Assembly: GCF_001697185.1 (NCBI RefSeq)
Contig: NZ_CP014224.1
Location: 3,208,501 to 3,272,500, forward strand
Length of the DNA stretch: 64,000 nucleotides
Reading direction: 5' to 3'
From: Wenyingzhuangia fucanilytica
GTDB taxonomy: Bacteria; Bacteroidota; Bacteroidia; Flavobacteriales; Flavobacteriaceae
In this document: piece by piece, positions 17,814 through 27,200 of the stretch
How positions within the stretch are numbered: position 1 is the first letter of the stretch
Layout: each line of letters opens with the position of its first letter
Translations under genes and position numbers: made by a program
The notes under the pieces: model-generated
The model's database searches: none
What the model saw: the letters and a program-made list of their open reading frames with translations, nothing else
Told to the model about the DNA's origin: nothing

Positions 17814-17880
17814 TGTTAAACTATTGTTAACAACAACCCAATATTAGGTTAAGTAAAGCTTACTGTTAAATGATTGTTAA
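17814..17880. promoter_or_regulatory. Two Pho-box-like direct repeats between the TonB receptor and the response regulator
   Basis: TGTTAA occurs at 17814 and 17825, and again at 17864 and 17875, each pair exactly 11 bases apart. A GGTTAA at 17847 is also in register with the first pair (22 bases on). The second pair lies about 28 bases before the regulator -7 box, a position suited to class II activation. The first pair is on the receptor side. Confidence 0.55.
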
Positions 17881-17907
17881 CAAACTCTTTTGTATCTTGT
17901 AAAACAG

Positions 17908-17915
17908 TAATTTTG
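17908..17915 (+). promoter_or_regulatory. -7 promoter box of the PhoB-like operon
   Basis: TAATTTTG fits TAnnTTTG, with a TTTTG about 15 bases upstream, 20 bases before the ATG. Confidence 0.55.
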
Positions 17916-17935
17916 CACAGAATAAGAACAAAAAA

Positions 17936-18625
17936 ATGGAAACAAATCAAATTAAAATACTTTTAGTAGATGACGAACCAGACATCTTAGAAATTGTTGG
18001 TTATAATCTTAAAAAAGAAGGATATGATATTTACACTGCCGAAAATGGTTTAGAAGCTGTAAATCAGGCAAAAAAAATACAACCTCATTTAATTTTATTA
18101 GATGTAATGATGCCCGGAATGGATGGTGTTGAAGCTTGCGAAAAAATTAGAGAAATTCCTGATTTAGGAGATGTAATCATTTCTTTTTTTACTGCTAGAG
18201 GTGAAGATTATAGCCAAGTTGCTGGGTTTGATGCTGGAGCAGATGACTATATTACCAAGCCTATTAAGCCAAAATTACTTATTAGTAAGATTAAATCTTT
18301 ATTAAGAAGAGTTAAAGAAGAAGGAAGTAATAATAGTACTGAATTAGGAGGAATTACCATAGACCGTGATGAATACCTAATTATTAAAGATGGTGATAAA
18401 ATTGTATTGCCTAGAAAAGAATTTGAACTTTTTTCTTTATTAACATCTAAACCAGGTAAAGTTTTCAATAGAGAATCTATCATGAAAAAAGTTTGGGGTA
18501 GCGATGTAGTTGTAGGAGACAGAACTATTGATGTACATATTAGAAAACTACGCGAAAAAATTGGTGACGATTACTTTAAAACCGTTAAGGGTGTAGGATA
18601 TAAGTTTATTTTACATGAAAATTAA
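17936..18625 (+). CDS. Response regulator, OmpR/PhoB family
   Basis: Two-component regulator of 229 residues. The receiver domain (1-125) has the acidic pair VDDEPD, the phospho-acceptor Asp in ILLDVMMPGMDG, Thr in FFTARGED and Lys in DDYITKPIKP. The C-terminal winged helix (about 135-228) ends TVKGVGYKFIL. The family in Bacteroidota includes PhoB- and RprY-like regulators. It overlaps the kinase gene by 11 bases, so the two are translationally linked. The 11-bp direct repeats in its own promoter suggest autoregulation. Confidence 0.9.
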   Translation: METNQIKILLVDDEPDILEIVGYNLKKEGYDIYTAENGLEAVNQAKKIQPHLILLDVMMPGMDGVEACEKIREIPDLGDVIISFFTARGEDYSQVAGFDAGADDYITKPIKPKLLISKIKSLLRRVKEEGSNNSTELGGITIDRDEYLIIKDGDKIVLPRKEFELFSLLTSKPGKVFNRESIMKKVWGSDVVVGDRTIDVHIRKLREKIGDDYFKTVKGVGYKFILHEN

Positions 18626-19655
18626 AAACTTTTTACTTTTTTCTATTCTCCTCTCTTTTGTACTTGTTGCTTGCATTAATGCTGCCATTATCTTTTTTAT
18701 GTATAATACATTAGAAAAGGTTAACATTAACGCACTGCTTCTTTTTTCTGGAATACTATTTATATTGCTTTCTATAATATTAAATAGTGGTATAAATAAT
18801 TATATTAATTACAGAATTGATAAAATTTACAACCAAGTAAACTCTCTAAAAAAAAGAAGAATTTCTAGAATTAATGTTAATGCTGATGAATTTGATTTTT
18901 TAGCAAGAGACATTTTAAAATACTCGTACAAAAAGAAAAGAGAAATTAGCAAGTTAAACTATCGTGAAAATTACAGACGTGATTTTTTAGGAAACGTTGC
19001 TCACGAACTAAAAACACCTTTATTTACCGTACAGGGTTACTTACTAACTTTAATTGAAGGAGCTGCCGAAAACAGAGAAATTAGAGAAAAGTATTTAAAA
19101 AGAGCCAATCTTGCTATTGAAAGACTTAGCGAAATTGTTAGTGATCTAGACTTAATCACAAAACTAGAAACCAATGGTTTAAAACTAAAAATGGATACTT
19201 TTAATATTCTTAAAGTCATCCAAAAAGTTTTTGATTTACTAGAAATGCAAGCCAAAAAGAAAAACATTAAACTTACTTTAGATAAGTTCTATGATATTCC
19301 TGAATTTGTTTTGGCTGATGAAACTAAAATGGAACAGGTTTTAATTAACCTGGTAATGAACTCCATTAAGTACGGAAAAGTTGGAGGAACTACTATTGTT
19401 TCTGTTGACTATGAAGATGAAGACAAATTAATTGTTAAAGTTACCGACAACGGTGAAGGGGTTGCAGAAGCAGATGTTCCTAGATTATTTGAACGCTTTT
19501 ATAGAGTAGATAAAAGTAGATCTAGAGATCAAGGAGGTTCTGGTCTTGGTTTGGCTATTGTTAAACACATTATAGAGGCCCACGAACAAACTATCGATGT
19601 AACAAGTACTGTTGGTCAAGGATCAACTTTTTACTTTACACTTGAGAAAGCTTAA
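18615..19655 (+). CDS. Sensor histidine kinase, PhoR-like
   Basis: Two adjacent membrane segments (about 6-30 and 38-58) leave almost no extracytoplasmic loop, as in PhoR-type kinases that sense through a transporter or PhoU. The HisKA box is FLGNVAHELKTPLF (His about 131), and the HATPase has N (NLVMNSIKYG), G1 (VTDNGEGV), F (LFERFYR) and G2 (GGSGLGLAI) boxes. It pairs with the preceding regulator. Its last 20 bases overlap the convergent glycosyltransferase gene. Confidence 0.9.
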   Translation: MKIKNFLLFSILLSFVLVACINAAIIFFMYNTLEKVNINALLLFSGILFILLSIILNSGINNYINYRIDKIYNQVNSLKKRRISRINVNADEFDFLARDILKYSYKKKREISKLNYRENYRRDFLGNVAHELKTPLFTVQGYLLTLIEGAAENREIREKYLKRANLAIERLSEIVSDLDLITKLETNGLKLKMDTFNILKVIQKVFDLLEMQAKKKNIKLTLDKFYDIPEFVLADETKMEQVLINLVMNSIKYGKVGGTTIVSVDYEDEDKLIVKVTDNGEGVAEADVPRLFERFYRVDKSRSRDQGGSGLGLAIVKHIIEAHEQTIDVTSTVGQGSTFYFTLEKA

Positions 19656-20700
19656 AAGCATTTTTTAAATAAACAGAAATATGATGTTGAGGACTCTTTT
19701 TAAAAGATACCTCAACATTTTTTTTGCTTAATAATGCTATCTTAAAATCCTTTTCACAACTAGAATTGGCCATCTCTTTTTCTCTTAAATACTCAGCCAA
19801 ATACTCTTGTTCGGTTTGCCCTGGAGTCGGAATATAAAATGCCGATTTTTCTAAGATCAACAAATCCATCACCGTACTATAACCCGATCTTGATATCACT
19901 TGCTCAGAAGCGTTAATAGCTGTTTGTAACTCATTAGACAACAAATAATCAACTACCTCAACATTGGGCGGAAAAACCCTATCAGAAGCTTTTAAACTCC
20001 CTCTTACCAACAACACCTTTCCTTTAAAATGTTTTAATTCATTATACATTAAATCTTCCAAAGCTTTTCTTTGCCCTTCTACCCCAGACAACAAGACCAA
20101 TAAATTGTATTTAATTGGAATATTTTGTTTTTTAAACCTAGATAAAATTCCAATATATTGAACAGTTAAATTTGATGTGTTTTTTGATAAATCTCCCGAA
20201 AACAAACTACTTTCTACATCAGGAACCCAACATTCTTTATGTTTTTTAATGAAATAATGATGCGCTTTATTTACCCATTTAGAAAAAAATCCCGCTTTAA
20301 TATTTAATTGATGAGTAATATAAACCGATGAAATTTGAGGATGATAAATCCCTAATCTATTATCTGATATTATTCCAACTATTTCCTTTTTATTTAAAGA
20401 GATGTATTGTTTAATAACTGAATGCTCTCTAATAATTCCAGCAAGTATTTTAGGTAAGTTTAAACACATTGATAAGCTAAAACTTTTTCCGTATTTAATA
20501 CCATAAGAAGGCAACGCTATATATTCTAGTGTTGGAAATTCTTTTTGCAAAAAAGCCAAAGCAGCTCCATCTGATGCAATTACAGGTACATAATCTAAAT
20601 TGATAATTTCTCTAATAATAGGAATGCAACGACTTGCGTGTCCCCAACCCCAGTTTAAAGGAGCTACTATTATTTTTTTAGAAACTATTTTATTTGACAT
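19636..20700 (-). CDS. Glycosyltransferase-like protein of the MurG/GT28 type
   Basis: The 354-residue protein opens with IIVAPLNWGWGHASRC, a Gly-rich N-terminal loop like those of GT-B enzymes with the GT28 fold. The C-terminal domain has VISRSGYSTVMDLLILEKSAFYIPTPGQTEQEYLAEYL, typical of the nucleotide-sugar binding half (Gly-Tyr-Ser loop, Pro-x-x-x-Gln-x-Glu-Gln motif). Acceptor and donor are unknown. No signal peptide. It overlaps the convergent kinase gene by 20 bases. Confidence 0.7.
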   Translation of the reverse strand: MSNKIVSKKIIVAPLNWGWGHASRCIPIIREIINLDYVPVIASDGAALAFLQKEFPTLEYIALPSYGIKYGKSFSLSMCLNLPKILAGIIREHSVIKQYISLNKKEIVGIISDNRLGIYHPQISSVYITHQLNIKAGFFSKWVNKAHHYFIKKHKECWVPDVESSLFSGDLSKNTSNLTVQYIGILSRFKKQNIPIKYNLLVLLSGVEGQRKALEDLMYNELKHFKGKVLLVRGSLKASDRVFPPNVEVVDYLLSNELQTAINASEQVISRSGYSTVMDLLILEKSAFYIPTPGQTEQEYLAEYLREKEMANSSCEKDFKIALLSKKNVEVSFKKSPQHHISVYLKNAFKLSQV

Positions 20701-20746
20701 GCTTAAAAGTAAGAAAAGTAGCTAGAAAGAATCTTTTAGAAACTAC

Positions 20747-20783
20747 AAAATCGCTTTGTCTAACCAATAAACAAAGCGATTTT
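20747..20783 (-). terminator. Rho-independent terminator after purD
   Basis: AAAATCGCTTTGT and ACAAAGCGATTTT form a 13-base perfect stem with an 11-base loop, 22 bases past the purD stop. It closes the long reverse-strand operon. Confidence 0.88.
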
Positions 20784-20805
20784 AAAATATTATTAATTAT
20801 AAAAA

Positions 20806-22080
20806 TTACATCAAATCAAAACCGATGTCTTTTCTATAATTCATTTTATCAAAAGAAATTTTATCAATAGTTCTGTAAGATTTTGCCAAAGCAGAAGGAA
20901 TATCATCTCCAAAAGAAGTAACCGCTAAAACACGACCTCCGTTTGTAACAATTTCTCCATCTTTTACAGTAGTTCCTGCATGATAAACAATAGACTCTTC
21001 TTCGTTTTCTGTTCCTGTAATTACATCTCCTTTTCCATAAGCTTCTGGATAACCACCAGCCACCACAACAACAGTTGTTGCTGTTCTAGGATCTACTTCA
21101 TAAGATTTAGATTCTAAGGTTTGATTAGCTACTCCTTCAAATAAATCTAACAAATCAGAAGTAATACGTGGTAAAACAGCTTCGGTTTCTGGATCTCCCA
21201 TACGTACATTGTATTCAATTACATAAGGATCTCCACCAATGTTCATCAATCCGATAAAGATAAATCCACGGTAATCTATACCATCTTTTTGTAAACCTTC
21301 TACAGTAGGTTTAACCACTCTATCTTCAACTTTTTTAATAAACGCTTCATCAGCAAATGGTACTGGAGAAATAGCTCCCATACCCCCTGTGTTTAAACCA
21401 GTATCTCCTTCTCCAATTCTTTTATAATCTTTAGCCGATGGCAATACTTTGTATCCTTTTCCATCAGTTAAAACAAAAACAGATAATTCAATTCCGTCTA
21501 AATATTCTTCAATCACTACTTTAGAAGATGCTACACCAAATTTTTCGTTGGTTAACATATCTGCTAATTCCTCTTTAGCCTCTTGTAAGTTGTCAATAAT
21601 CAACACTCCTTTACCCGCGGCCAAACCATCTGCTTTTAATACAAATGGTGGTTTTAACGTTTCTAAAAACGCTTGTCCCTCGGCAACTGTATCTTTTGTA
21701 AAAGCTTCGTATTTTGCAGTAGGAACTCCATGTTTAAACATGAATTTTTTAGAAAATTCTTTAGAACCTTCTAATTCTGCTCCATCTTTTTTAGGTCCAA
21801 TAACAGGAATATCTTTTAAATCTTCATCAGCTAAGAAAAAATCGTGAACCCCAGCAACTAAAGGAGCTTCTGGCCCAACTACCACCATGTTGATGTTGTT
21901 TTCTAAAACGGCTTTTTTAACCGCTGGAAAATCAGTTGGATCTATGGCAATATTGTTTGCTATTTTAGCAGTACCAGCGTTTCCTGGTGCTAAAAATAAC
22001 TTAGACAATTTTTTACTTTCAACTAACTTTTTTGCAAATGCGTGTTCTCTACCTCCAGAACCTAAAATAAGAATATTCAT
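20806..22080 (-). CDS. purD: Phosphoribosylamine-glycine ligase PurD
   Basis: Second step of purine synthesis, ATP-grasp fold. MNILILGSGGREHA at the N-terminus, KADGLAAGKGVLI (ATP loop), EEYLDGIELSVF, the loop GEGDTGLNTGGMGAISP and EYNVRMGDPE(T) are all diagnostic. The length of 424 is normal. It is the last gene of the run, 3 bases after the sugar transferase gene. Confidence 0.96.
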   Translation of the reverse strand: MNILILGSGGREHAFAKKLVESKKLSKLFLAPGNAGTAKIANNIAIDPTDFPAVKKAVLENNINMVVVGPEAPLVAGVHDFFLADEDLKDIPVIGPKKDGAELEGSKEFSKKFMFKHGVPTAKYEAFTKDTVAEGQAFLETLKPPFVLKADGLAAGKGVLIIDNLQEAKEELADMLTNEKFGVASSKVVIEEYLDGIELSVFVLTDGKGYKVLPSAKDYKRIGEGDTGLNTGGMGAISPVPFADEAFIKKVEDRVVKPTVEGLQKDGIDYRGFIFIGLMNIGGDPYVIEYNVRMGDPETEAVLPRITSDLLDLFEGVANQTLESKSYEVDPRTATTVVVVAGGYPEAYGKGDVITGTENEEESIVYHAGTTVKDGEIVTNGGRVLAVTSFGDDIPSALAKSYRTIDKISFDKMNYRKDIGFDLM

Positions 22081-22083
22081 AAT

Positions 22084-22659
22084 TTATTTACCTTTTCCTT
22101 TAATAACCACTACTATGGTATATAAGATGATTTTAATATCAGTCCACAAAGATAGGTTATCTAAATAAACTAAATCGTACCTAGCTCTAATTTTCATTTG
22201 AGCAAATGTATCGGCATAACCAAAACGTATTTGACCAAGTGATGTAATTCCAGGTTTTAAACATTGCAAATCGGCATAATTAGGGATTTCTTTAATAATA
22301 TTGTCTAAAAACTGTTGTCTTTCGGGTCTTGGCCCCACAATACTCATATCACCAATTAACACATTAATAAACTGTGGAAATTCATCAATTCTATACTTAC
22401 GAAGAAACTTTCCCATTTTAGTAATCCTAACTGTTTCTTCTGCCGATAATAAAGGATCATTCACAGGAGGGTAACCCTTCATCGTTCTTAATTTAAAAAT
22501 ATTAAAAAGCTTTCCCTGTTTCCCCACTCTTTGTTGAAAAAAGAAAGGTTTTTCACCTGTGGTGATTAAAATTAAAATAGCAATTAAAGGTATTAACCAA
22601 ATTAAAATAGTTGCTACAACAATTAAAGAAAATAGAATATCAAATATTCGTTTTAACAT
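22084..22659 (-). CDS. Bacterial sugar transferase (initiating polyprenyl-phosphate glycosyl-1-phosphate transferase)
   Basis: Short form (191 residues) with one N-terminal membrane helix (about 8-32) and the catalytic domain: QQRVGKQGKLFNIFKLRTM, RKYRIDEFPQFINVL and MSIVGPRPER. Such enzymes load the first sugar onto undecaprenyl phosphate for O-antigen, capsule or A-LPS-type glycans. It is 9 bases downstream of the DUF6909-like gene. Co-direction with porZ, whose product delivers A-LPS in type IX secretion, is suggestive but not proof of a link. Confidence 0.88.
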   Translation of the reverse strand: MLKRIFDILFSLIVVATILIWLIPLIAILILITTGEKPFFFQQRVGKQGKLFNIFKLRTMKGYPPVNDPLLSAEETVRITKMGKFLRKYRIDEFPQFINVLIGDMSIVGPRPERQQFLDNIIKEIPNYADLQCLKPGITSLGQIRFGYADTFAQMKIRARYDLVYLDNLSLWTDIKIILYTIVVVIKGKGK

Positions 22660-22668
22660 GAATACGTG

Positions 22669-24321
22669 TTAATAATTAAAAATTTGCCCCAAAATAGCTT
22701 CTGTAATGGCATATGTTGGTTTAACACCTTTCATTCCCAATCCACCAGAAGCTAATGTACTTCCTGAGTGTAATGGATTATCCGATGCATAATAAGCATA
22801 CCTTACTTTTACTTTTTTAGATATATGGTTTCTTACTTGGGAGGCAATTTGAATGGCTTTTTGATAATGAGCCCCTTCCATTTCTAACCCAACAGTATTC
22901 CAACTAGTACTTTTAAAATAGTTAAGAATAGATTTGTTTTGTAATGATGTTCCTAACACCGTAACCATATTTCCTGTAAAAGTATTCAAATTTAATTTTT
23001 TGAATTGATTTTCGTTCAATTCATTAGTAAAAAAATAATTATCAGCCGTTCCTTCTAAAATATGTGCAGTAGGAATCATAACATCTCCCTTGTCTCCAAA
23101 CAAAATTCCGGCTTTCCCCATAATAGAAACAGATTCCACATCTAACTTTATTTCATCCTCTAAACCGTGATTGTATGGTTTTAACAATTCATCCATGGTT
23201 TCATAGGCTTGTTCTCCAAAAGCATAGTCCATTACAATAATTACCGGAGCCTTTTCTTTACTACTTTGATTAATAAAAGATGTATCAATAATTTGAACAT
23301 CAATATTAGCTCCAGAAGTATCATTCACTTCTGTTAGTCCATTTTTTAAAGCGTATTGCAACACTTTATCTCTTTCTGCTTTGCTTTTTACTTCACTCAA
23401 TTGCTTATACAGCATAAAAACATCTTCGCTTTTATAGTTTAATGCTTTTTTGGCGTATAAAACATTTAAAACAGAATGCATATTAGAGCTAATAATATGG
23501 ATAGGTCTGCCTAACATACCTTTATTAAAAAGTACATTTTTAATATTTCTTGCCCAAATATTACCGTATATATGCTTTCCTACTTGATCTATCAAACCAT
23601 CGCTAAAGCGAATTAATCTATATTGATTGTTTACTTTTTCTTGTGCAGCTAGGGTTCCTAAACCATAAATAATTTTAAAAAATTTATCTGGATTTTTTTT
23701 GGTTGATAACTGCTTGTAAACACTTTTAACCTCATCAAAACTTCTACTCAATAAATTAGACAAGTAAACAAATAACACTTCTCTATCTTCTTGAGTAATT
23801 TCATCCTTAGAAAGCACTAATTCTTGCAGTTTTTCCCACTCATGAGAAATTTCGTTTTTATACCCCACAAACATTCTGTTTAATAGCTTGTGAGATTCTA
23901 AGTACATAAAAGTTAAATGAGTTAAAACATCATAAATATCAGATCTACCACGAGTAATTTCAATATTCATCTGTTCTCCATCAATTCTATAACAATTTCG
24001 TCTTCTTTTTGGAGGAACTATTCTAGTAAAATGACCTTCGTCTAAACCTTCGGTTGCAGTTAAATTAATAAATCGACAACTTTCTATTCCTTCGGGTAAT
24101 CTATCTAAAACATATAACAATCCTTGTAATTCAAACTTTTTGGGATCTGATATAGAACCATAAATTTCTGGTTCTAGCTCTAACAATGCTTTTCTTAGTG
24201 ATGAACCAGACATTCCCATAGGTTTATAATGCCCTCTGTTAAAAAGGTGCAACATGGTTATGTACATGGTTTCTATAGCTCTTTTAGACTTTTGAGCCAG
24301 TATTTTTTCTTTGTGTTCCAT
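22669..24321 (-). CDS. DUF6909-like conserved protein with nucleoside-phosphorylase-like C-terminus
   Basis: A 550-residue cytoplasmic protein conserved in Bacteroidota (recognised from memory as DUF6909, not checked). The N-terminal half is helical and starts AIETMYITMLHLFNRGHYKPMG. The C-terminal half (about 385-550) has IMGKAGILFGDKGDVMIPTAHI, VLGTSLQNKS and VGLEMEGAHYQKAIQIA. The GxEMEGA segment resembles the base/ribose-binding motif of nucleoside phosphorylases and AMP nucleosidase. A purine-related activity is an inference. purD lies two genes downstream. Confidence 0.6.
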   Translation of the reverse strand: MEHKEKILAQKSKRAIETMYITMLHLFNRGHYKPMGMSGSSLRKALLELEPEIYGSISDPKKFELQGLLYVLDRLPEGIESCRFINLTATEGLDEGHFTRIVPPKRRRNCYRIDGEQMNIEITRGRSDIYDVLTHLTFMYLESHKLLNRMFVGYKNEISHEWEKLQELVLSKDEITQEDREVLFVYLSNLLSRSFDEVKSVYKQLSTKKNPDKFFKIIYGLGTLAAQEKVNNQYRLIRFSDGLIDQVGKHIYGNIWARNIKNVLFNKGMLGRPIHIISSNMHSVLNVLYAKKALNYKSEDVFMLYKQLSEVKSKAERDKVLQYALKNGLTEVNDTSGANIDVQIIDTSFINQSSKEKAPVIIVMDYAFGEQAYETMDELLKPYNHGLEDEIKLDVESVSIMGKAGILFGDKGDVMIPTAHILEGTADNYFFTNELNENQFKKLNLNTFTGNMVTVLGTSLQNKSILNYFKSTSWNTVGLEMEGAHYQKAIQIASQVRNHISKKVKVRYAYYASDNPLHSGSTLASGGLGMKGVKPTYAITEAILGQIFNY

Positions 24322-24345
24322 AATGATGGAAGATAAGAATTCTGC

Positions 24346-24729
24346 TTAAAATTCTGTAGCAGGAAGCGAAGATTTAAACTTTAAGAAGAGTTTTTTTAAC
24401 TTAGACTCAACCTCAACATAATTAGGCATTTTATTACCCATGTAAATAAACATAATGTTGTAGGTTTTATTGTTTCCTTCAAAAAATTCATGTTGATGTA
24501 ATCTGTAGGCTTCTCTTAACAACCTTTTGATTCTATTTCTATCCACCGCATGTTTAAAATTTCTTTTAGGAACAGAAAAAGCCACTTTAATTTCTGGATT
24601 TTCATTTTTATCCATTGGTAAATAAATCATTTTTAAAGGAAAACTCTTGGCAGACTGTCCCTCTATAAACAATTGAGCAATTGCTTTTCTACTTTTTAAT
24701 TTTTGATTCTTACCTAAAGTGAATTTCAT
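24346..24729 (-). CDS. rnpA: Ribonuclease P protein component RnpA
   Basis: Protein subunit of RNase P, which matures tRNA 5' ends. It begins MKFTLGKNQKLKSRKAIAQLF at the ATG at 24729 (127 residues; a TTG three codons earlier is less likely). The family signature is RNRIKRLLREAYRLH, with VAFSVPKR upstream of it. rpmH and dnaA are not adjacent, unlike in many other phyla. Confidence 0.93.
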   Translation of the reverse strand: MKFTLGKNQKLKSRKAIAQLFIEGQSAKSFPLKMIYLPMDKNENPEIKVAFSVPKRNFKHAVDRNRIKRLLREAYRLHQHEFFEGNNKTYNIMFIYMGNKMPNYVEVESKLKKLFLKFKSSLPATEF

Positions 24730-24770
24730 AGAGTGCAAAAATAAGCAAACAAGTGTTTACAAACTTACTT

Positions 24771-27200
24771 TTAAAATGAATATGCTACTGCAGCAGAGAA
24801 ATTTCTTCCTGGAGCGCTAATAGAAGAGGCAAATTCTTTATAATGAGCATCTAAAATATTTTGAATTTGAAATTGTATTCTCAAATTTTTACTAAAGTGG
24901 TAATTACTATTAAAATTTAACAAACTCCAACTTGGTGTACCTTCTTCATTAGGTGTTTCATCAATATTATCAATCCCTTCGGTTAAATTATAATCCTTTA
25001 ATTTTTTAGCCATAGAAAAACGATAATCCAAAGCCACATCAAACAATTTTTTATACATTCCCAATGATAAGTTTCCAAATAAAGGTGGAATAGAAGATAA
25101 AGGTTCATCACTTTCATAAGAAATTCCTTTTGTGTAAGTAACTCCTCCGTTTGTTTTTATATCCTTTAAAAACTCCCAACTAGCGCTAATAGTAGCTCCA
25201 TAAATAGCTGCTTTACCAATATTGGTATTGGCTAAAATATTTTCATTTTCAAAATTTTCTCCATCATAAGTAATAGAAGTTCCGAATTCAGATGATGGAG
25301 CTCTACCAATATAATTTTCTAACAAAGTGTAGTAAACATTGCTATCAAAATAAATTTTATGAACAGGCATATTTTTAACAAAACCAATTTCTGCACTATA
25401 TAAATGTTCTGGATCTAAACTTGTATTAGGAACTGTTAATTTACCCGACTTAGACCTAATTTTACCTACATCATCAACATTAGGAGCTCTAAAACCTTTA
25501 GACAATACTACACTTATTTTATCTGTAGGATACGGTTTAAAAATATATCCTAAAGAACCTGTTAAAGCAGTATTGTTTAATCTTAACTCATTATTAGGAA
25601 TGTTAATAGATACATTTTGATTCCAATCTGCCGTTAACACCGTTGAAGTTAACCTTACTCCAGCATCAATAATGTGTTTTTTACTTAACTCTTGTCTATA
25701 TGATGTATAAACCGCAGCACTACTATAGGTGCTACCTCCATCGGGATAACGAGTATCTGCGTTGAAATGACTTGCTACTCCAGTAATTTTATTTCCCGAA
25801 AAAGACAAAGTTTCTCCCTTTGCTGTTGAATTAACATCATTATGAACCAATTCTAATCCATAGAATAATTTATTTCTTTTTGATGTTCCTACAGGAATAA
25901 AAAAATCGCTATTTAAAGAGTAGACATCAACCTCTTCAAAACGAGAAGTTCTATCTAAAGAACCAAAATCTCTATTAATTCTAGATTCTAAAATATTTTG
26001 ATAAGCCAAAGTAATGGCTCCATTTTTTAGAAAAGATTTATAATCTTTAAACTTAGTTTGAGCAGACACTAATAACCTTTGTTGAGGCCCATAATACCAC
26101 TCTGCAAATTTTAAATCGCCATTTTTATAATCGTTTAATTTTCCAAAATTTGGAATATCATTGGTTGTACTAAACTGACCATTGATGACTAAATCTATAT
26201 TTTGATGTAAAGGCAACATCAATTTTTGTAATATATCTAACTGATGATATCCTGTGTTTTTTTGAATATTTGGATTTGGATTAGTTGTACTAGTATCCTC
26301 GTAGTAATCATCGGTGTTTTTTGAATATTGATAAACCTTTCCCCAATCTTGATAACCATGAGTTCTATTTTTTCCCATTCTTAAATCTCCAAAACTACTA
26401 TAAGAAACATTGGTAAGCGAAGCCCATTTTTGATGAGAAACTTGACTACTAAAACTAGTACTATGTTCATTATTTACAGTACTATGTCTATAAAAAACTT
26501 GATTTTTAAAACTAATATTTTTACTGTAGTTTAAGTTTTTGGTATAGTAATGAACAACTCCTCCTAAGGCATCAGAACCATAACTTACAGAGGCTGGTCC
26601 AAAAACAACTTCGGTCCTTTCTAAAGCAAAAGGACTTACTGATATTGAATTTTGCAAATGGCCATTTCTATAAATCGCATTGTTCATTCTCACCCCATCT
26701 ACCACCAATAACACTCTATTAGATTCCATTCCTCTTATTACGGGAGAACCTCCTCCAAATTGTGATTTTTGCACTCTAATTCCTGGAATATTTCCTAATA
26801 AATCTGCCGAAGTTTGTGGAGAAATATAATCAATATCCTTTCTAGCAAGAATTTCTATATGCTCCGGAATACTTTGTTTTTTTTCTGCAGCCCTTGAAAC
26901 GGATAACACCACACTTTCTAAACCTTCGGAGGTTGGTTCTAAAAAAATGGTTCCATCATAAGTACCATAAGTTATTTCTAAATGATCATAATTTTGATGC
27001 TCAAAACTCAGTACTGTTTCTGGCTTAAGACCCTTAAAAAAAGCTAGACCAAATTTGTTGGTTATCTTTTTATTCTTTGTGGTACTCTCTTCAATCTCAA
27101 CACCTTCAATTTCTTTTTGTGTATAAGCATCTACTACCCTAATTTGTTGTGCAAAAGAGCTGATAGAAAAACAACATAAAACAATTAACAATCGAAGCAT
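24771..27200 (-). CDS. TonB-dependent receptor of the heme/hemoglobin type
   Basis: An 809-residue outer-membrane receptor. Signal peptide (SFAQQ), short carboxypeptidase-like domain, plug (PGIRVQKSQFGGGSPVIRGMESNRVLLVVDGVRMNNAIYRNGHLQN, quoted here as separate family motifs), then the barrel ending in Phe. The FRAP box is present as GFRAPNVDD, and the usual NPxL appears as NTSLDPE; both belong to heme receptors of the HmuR/HemR class. Heme or another iron chelate is the likely ligand. Its ATG overlaps the recO stop (TAATG), so translation is coupled. Confidence 0.8.
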   Translation of the reverse strand: MLRLLIVLCCFSISSFAQQIRVVDAYTQKEIEGVEIEESTTKNKKITNKFGLAFFKGLKPETVLSFEHQNYDHLEITYGTYDGTIFLEPTSEGLESVVLSVSRAAEKKQSIPEHIEILARKDIDYISPQTSADLLGNIPGIRVQKSQFGGGSPVIRGMESNRVLLVVDGVRMNNAIYRNGHLQNSISVSPFALERTEVVFGPASVSYGSDALGGVVHYYTKNLNYSKNISFKNQVFYRHSTVNNEHSTSFSSQVSHQKWASLTNVSYSSFGDLRMGKNRTHGYQDWGKVYQYSKNTDDYYEDTSTTNPNPNIQKNTGYHQLDILQKLMLPLHQNIDLVINGQFSTTNDIPNFGKLNDYKNGDLKFAEWYYGPQQRLLVSAQTKFKDYKSFLKNGAITLAYQNILESRINRDFGSLDRTSRFEEVDVYSLNSDFFIPVGTSKRNKLFYGLELVHNDVNSTAKGETLSFSGNKITGVASHFNADTRYPDGGSTYSSAAVYTSYRQELSKKHIIDAGVRLTSTVLTADWNQNVSINIPNNELRLNNTALTGSLGYIFKPYPTDKISVVLSKGFRAPNVDDVGKIRSKSGKLTVPNTSLDPEHLYSAEIGFVKNMPVHKIYFDSNVYYTLLENYIGRAPSSEFGTSITYDGENFENENILANTNIGKAAIYGATISASWEFLKDIKTNGGVTYTKGISYESDEPLSSIPPLFGNLSLGMYKKLFDVALDYRFSMAKKLKDYNLTEGIDNIDETPNEEGTPSWSLLNFNSNYHFSKNLRIQFQIQNILDAHYKEFASSISAPGRNFSAAVAYSF

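Noticed and set aside
24346-24729. rnpA as a sign of a dnaA-rpmH origin region
   Set aside because: Neither rpmH nor dnaA is adjacent, and no DnaA-box cluster was seen. The parS sites about 33 kb away are the better origin clue.
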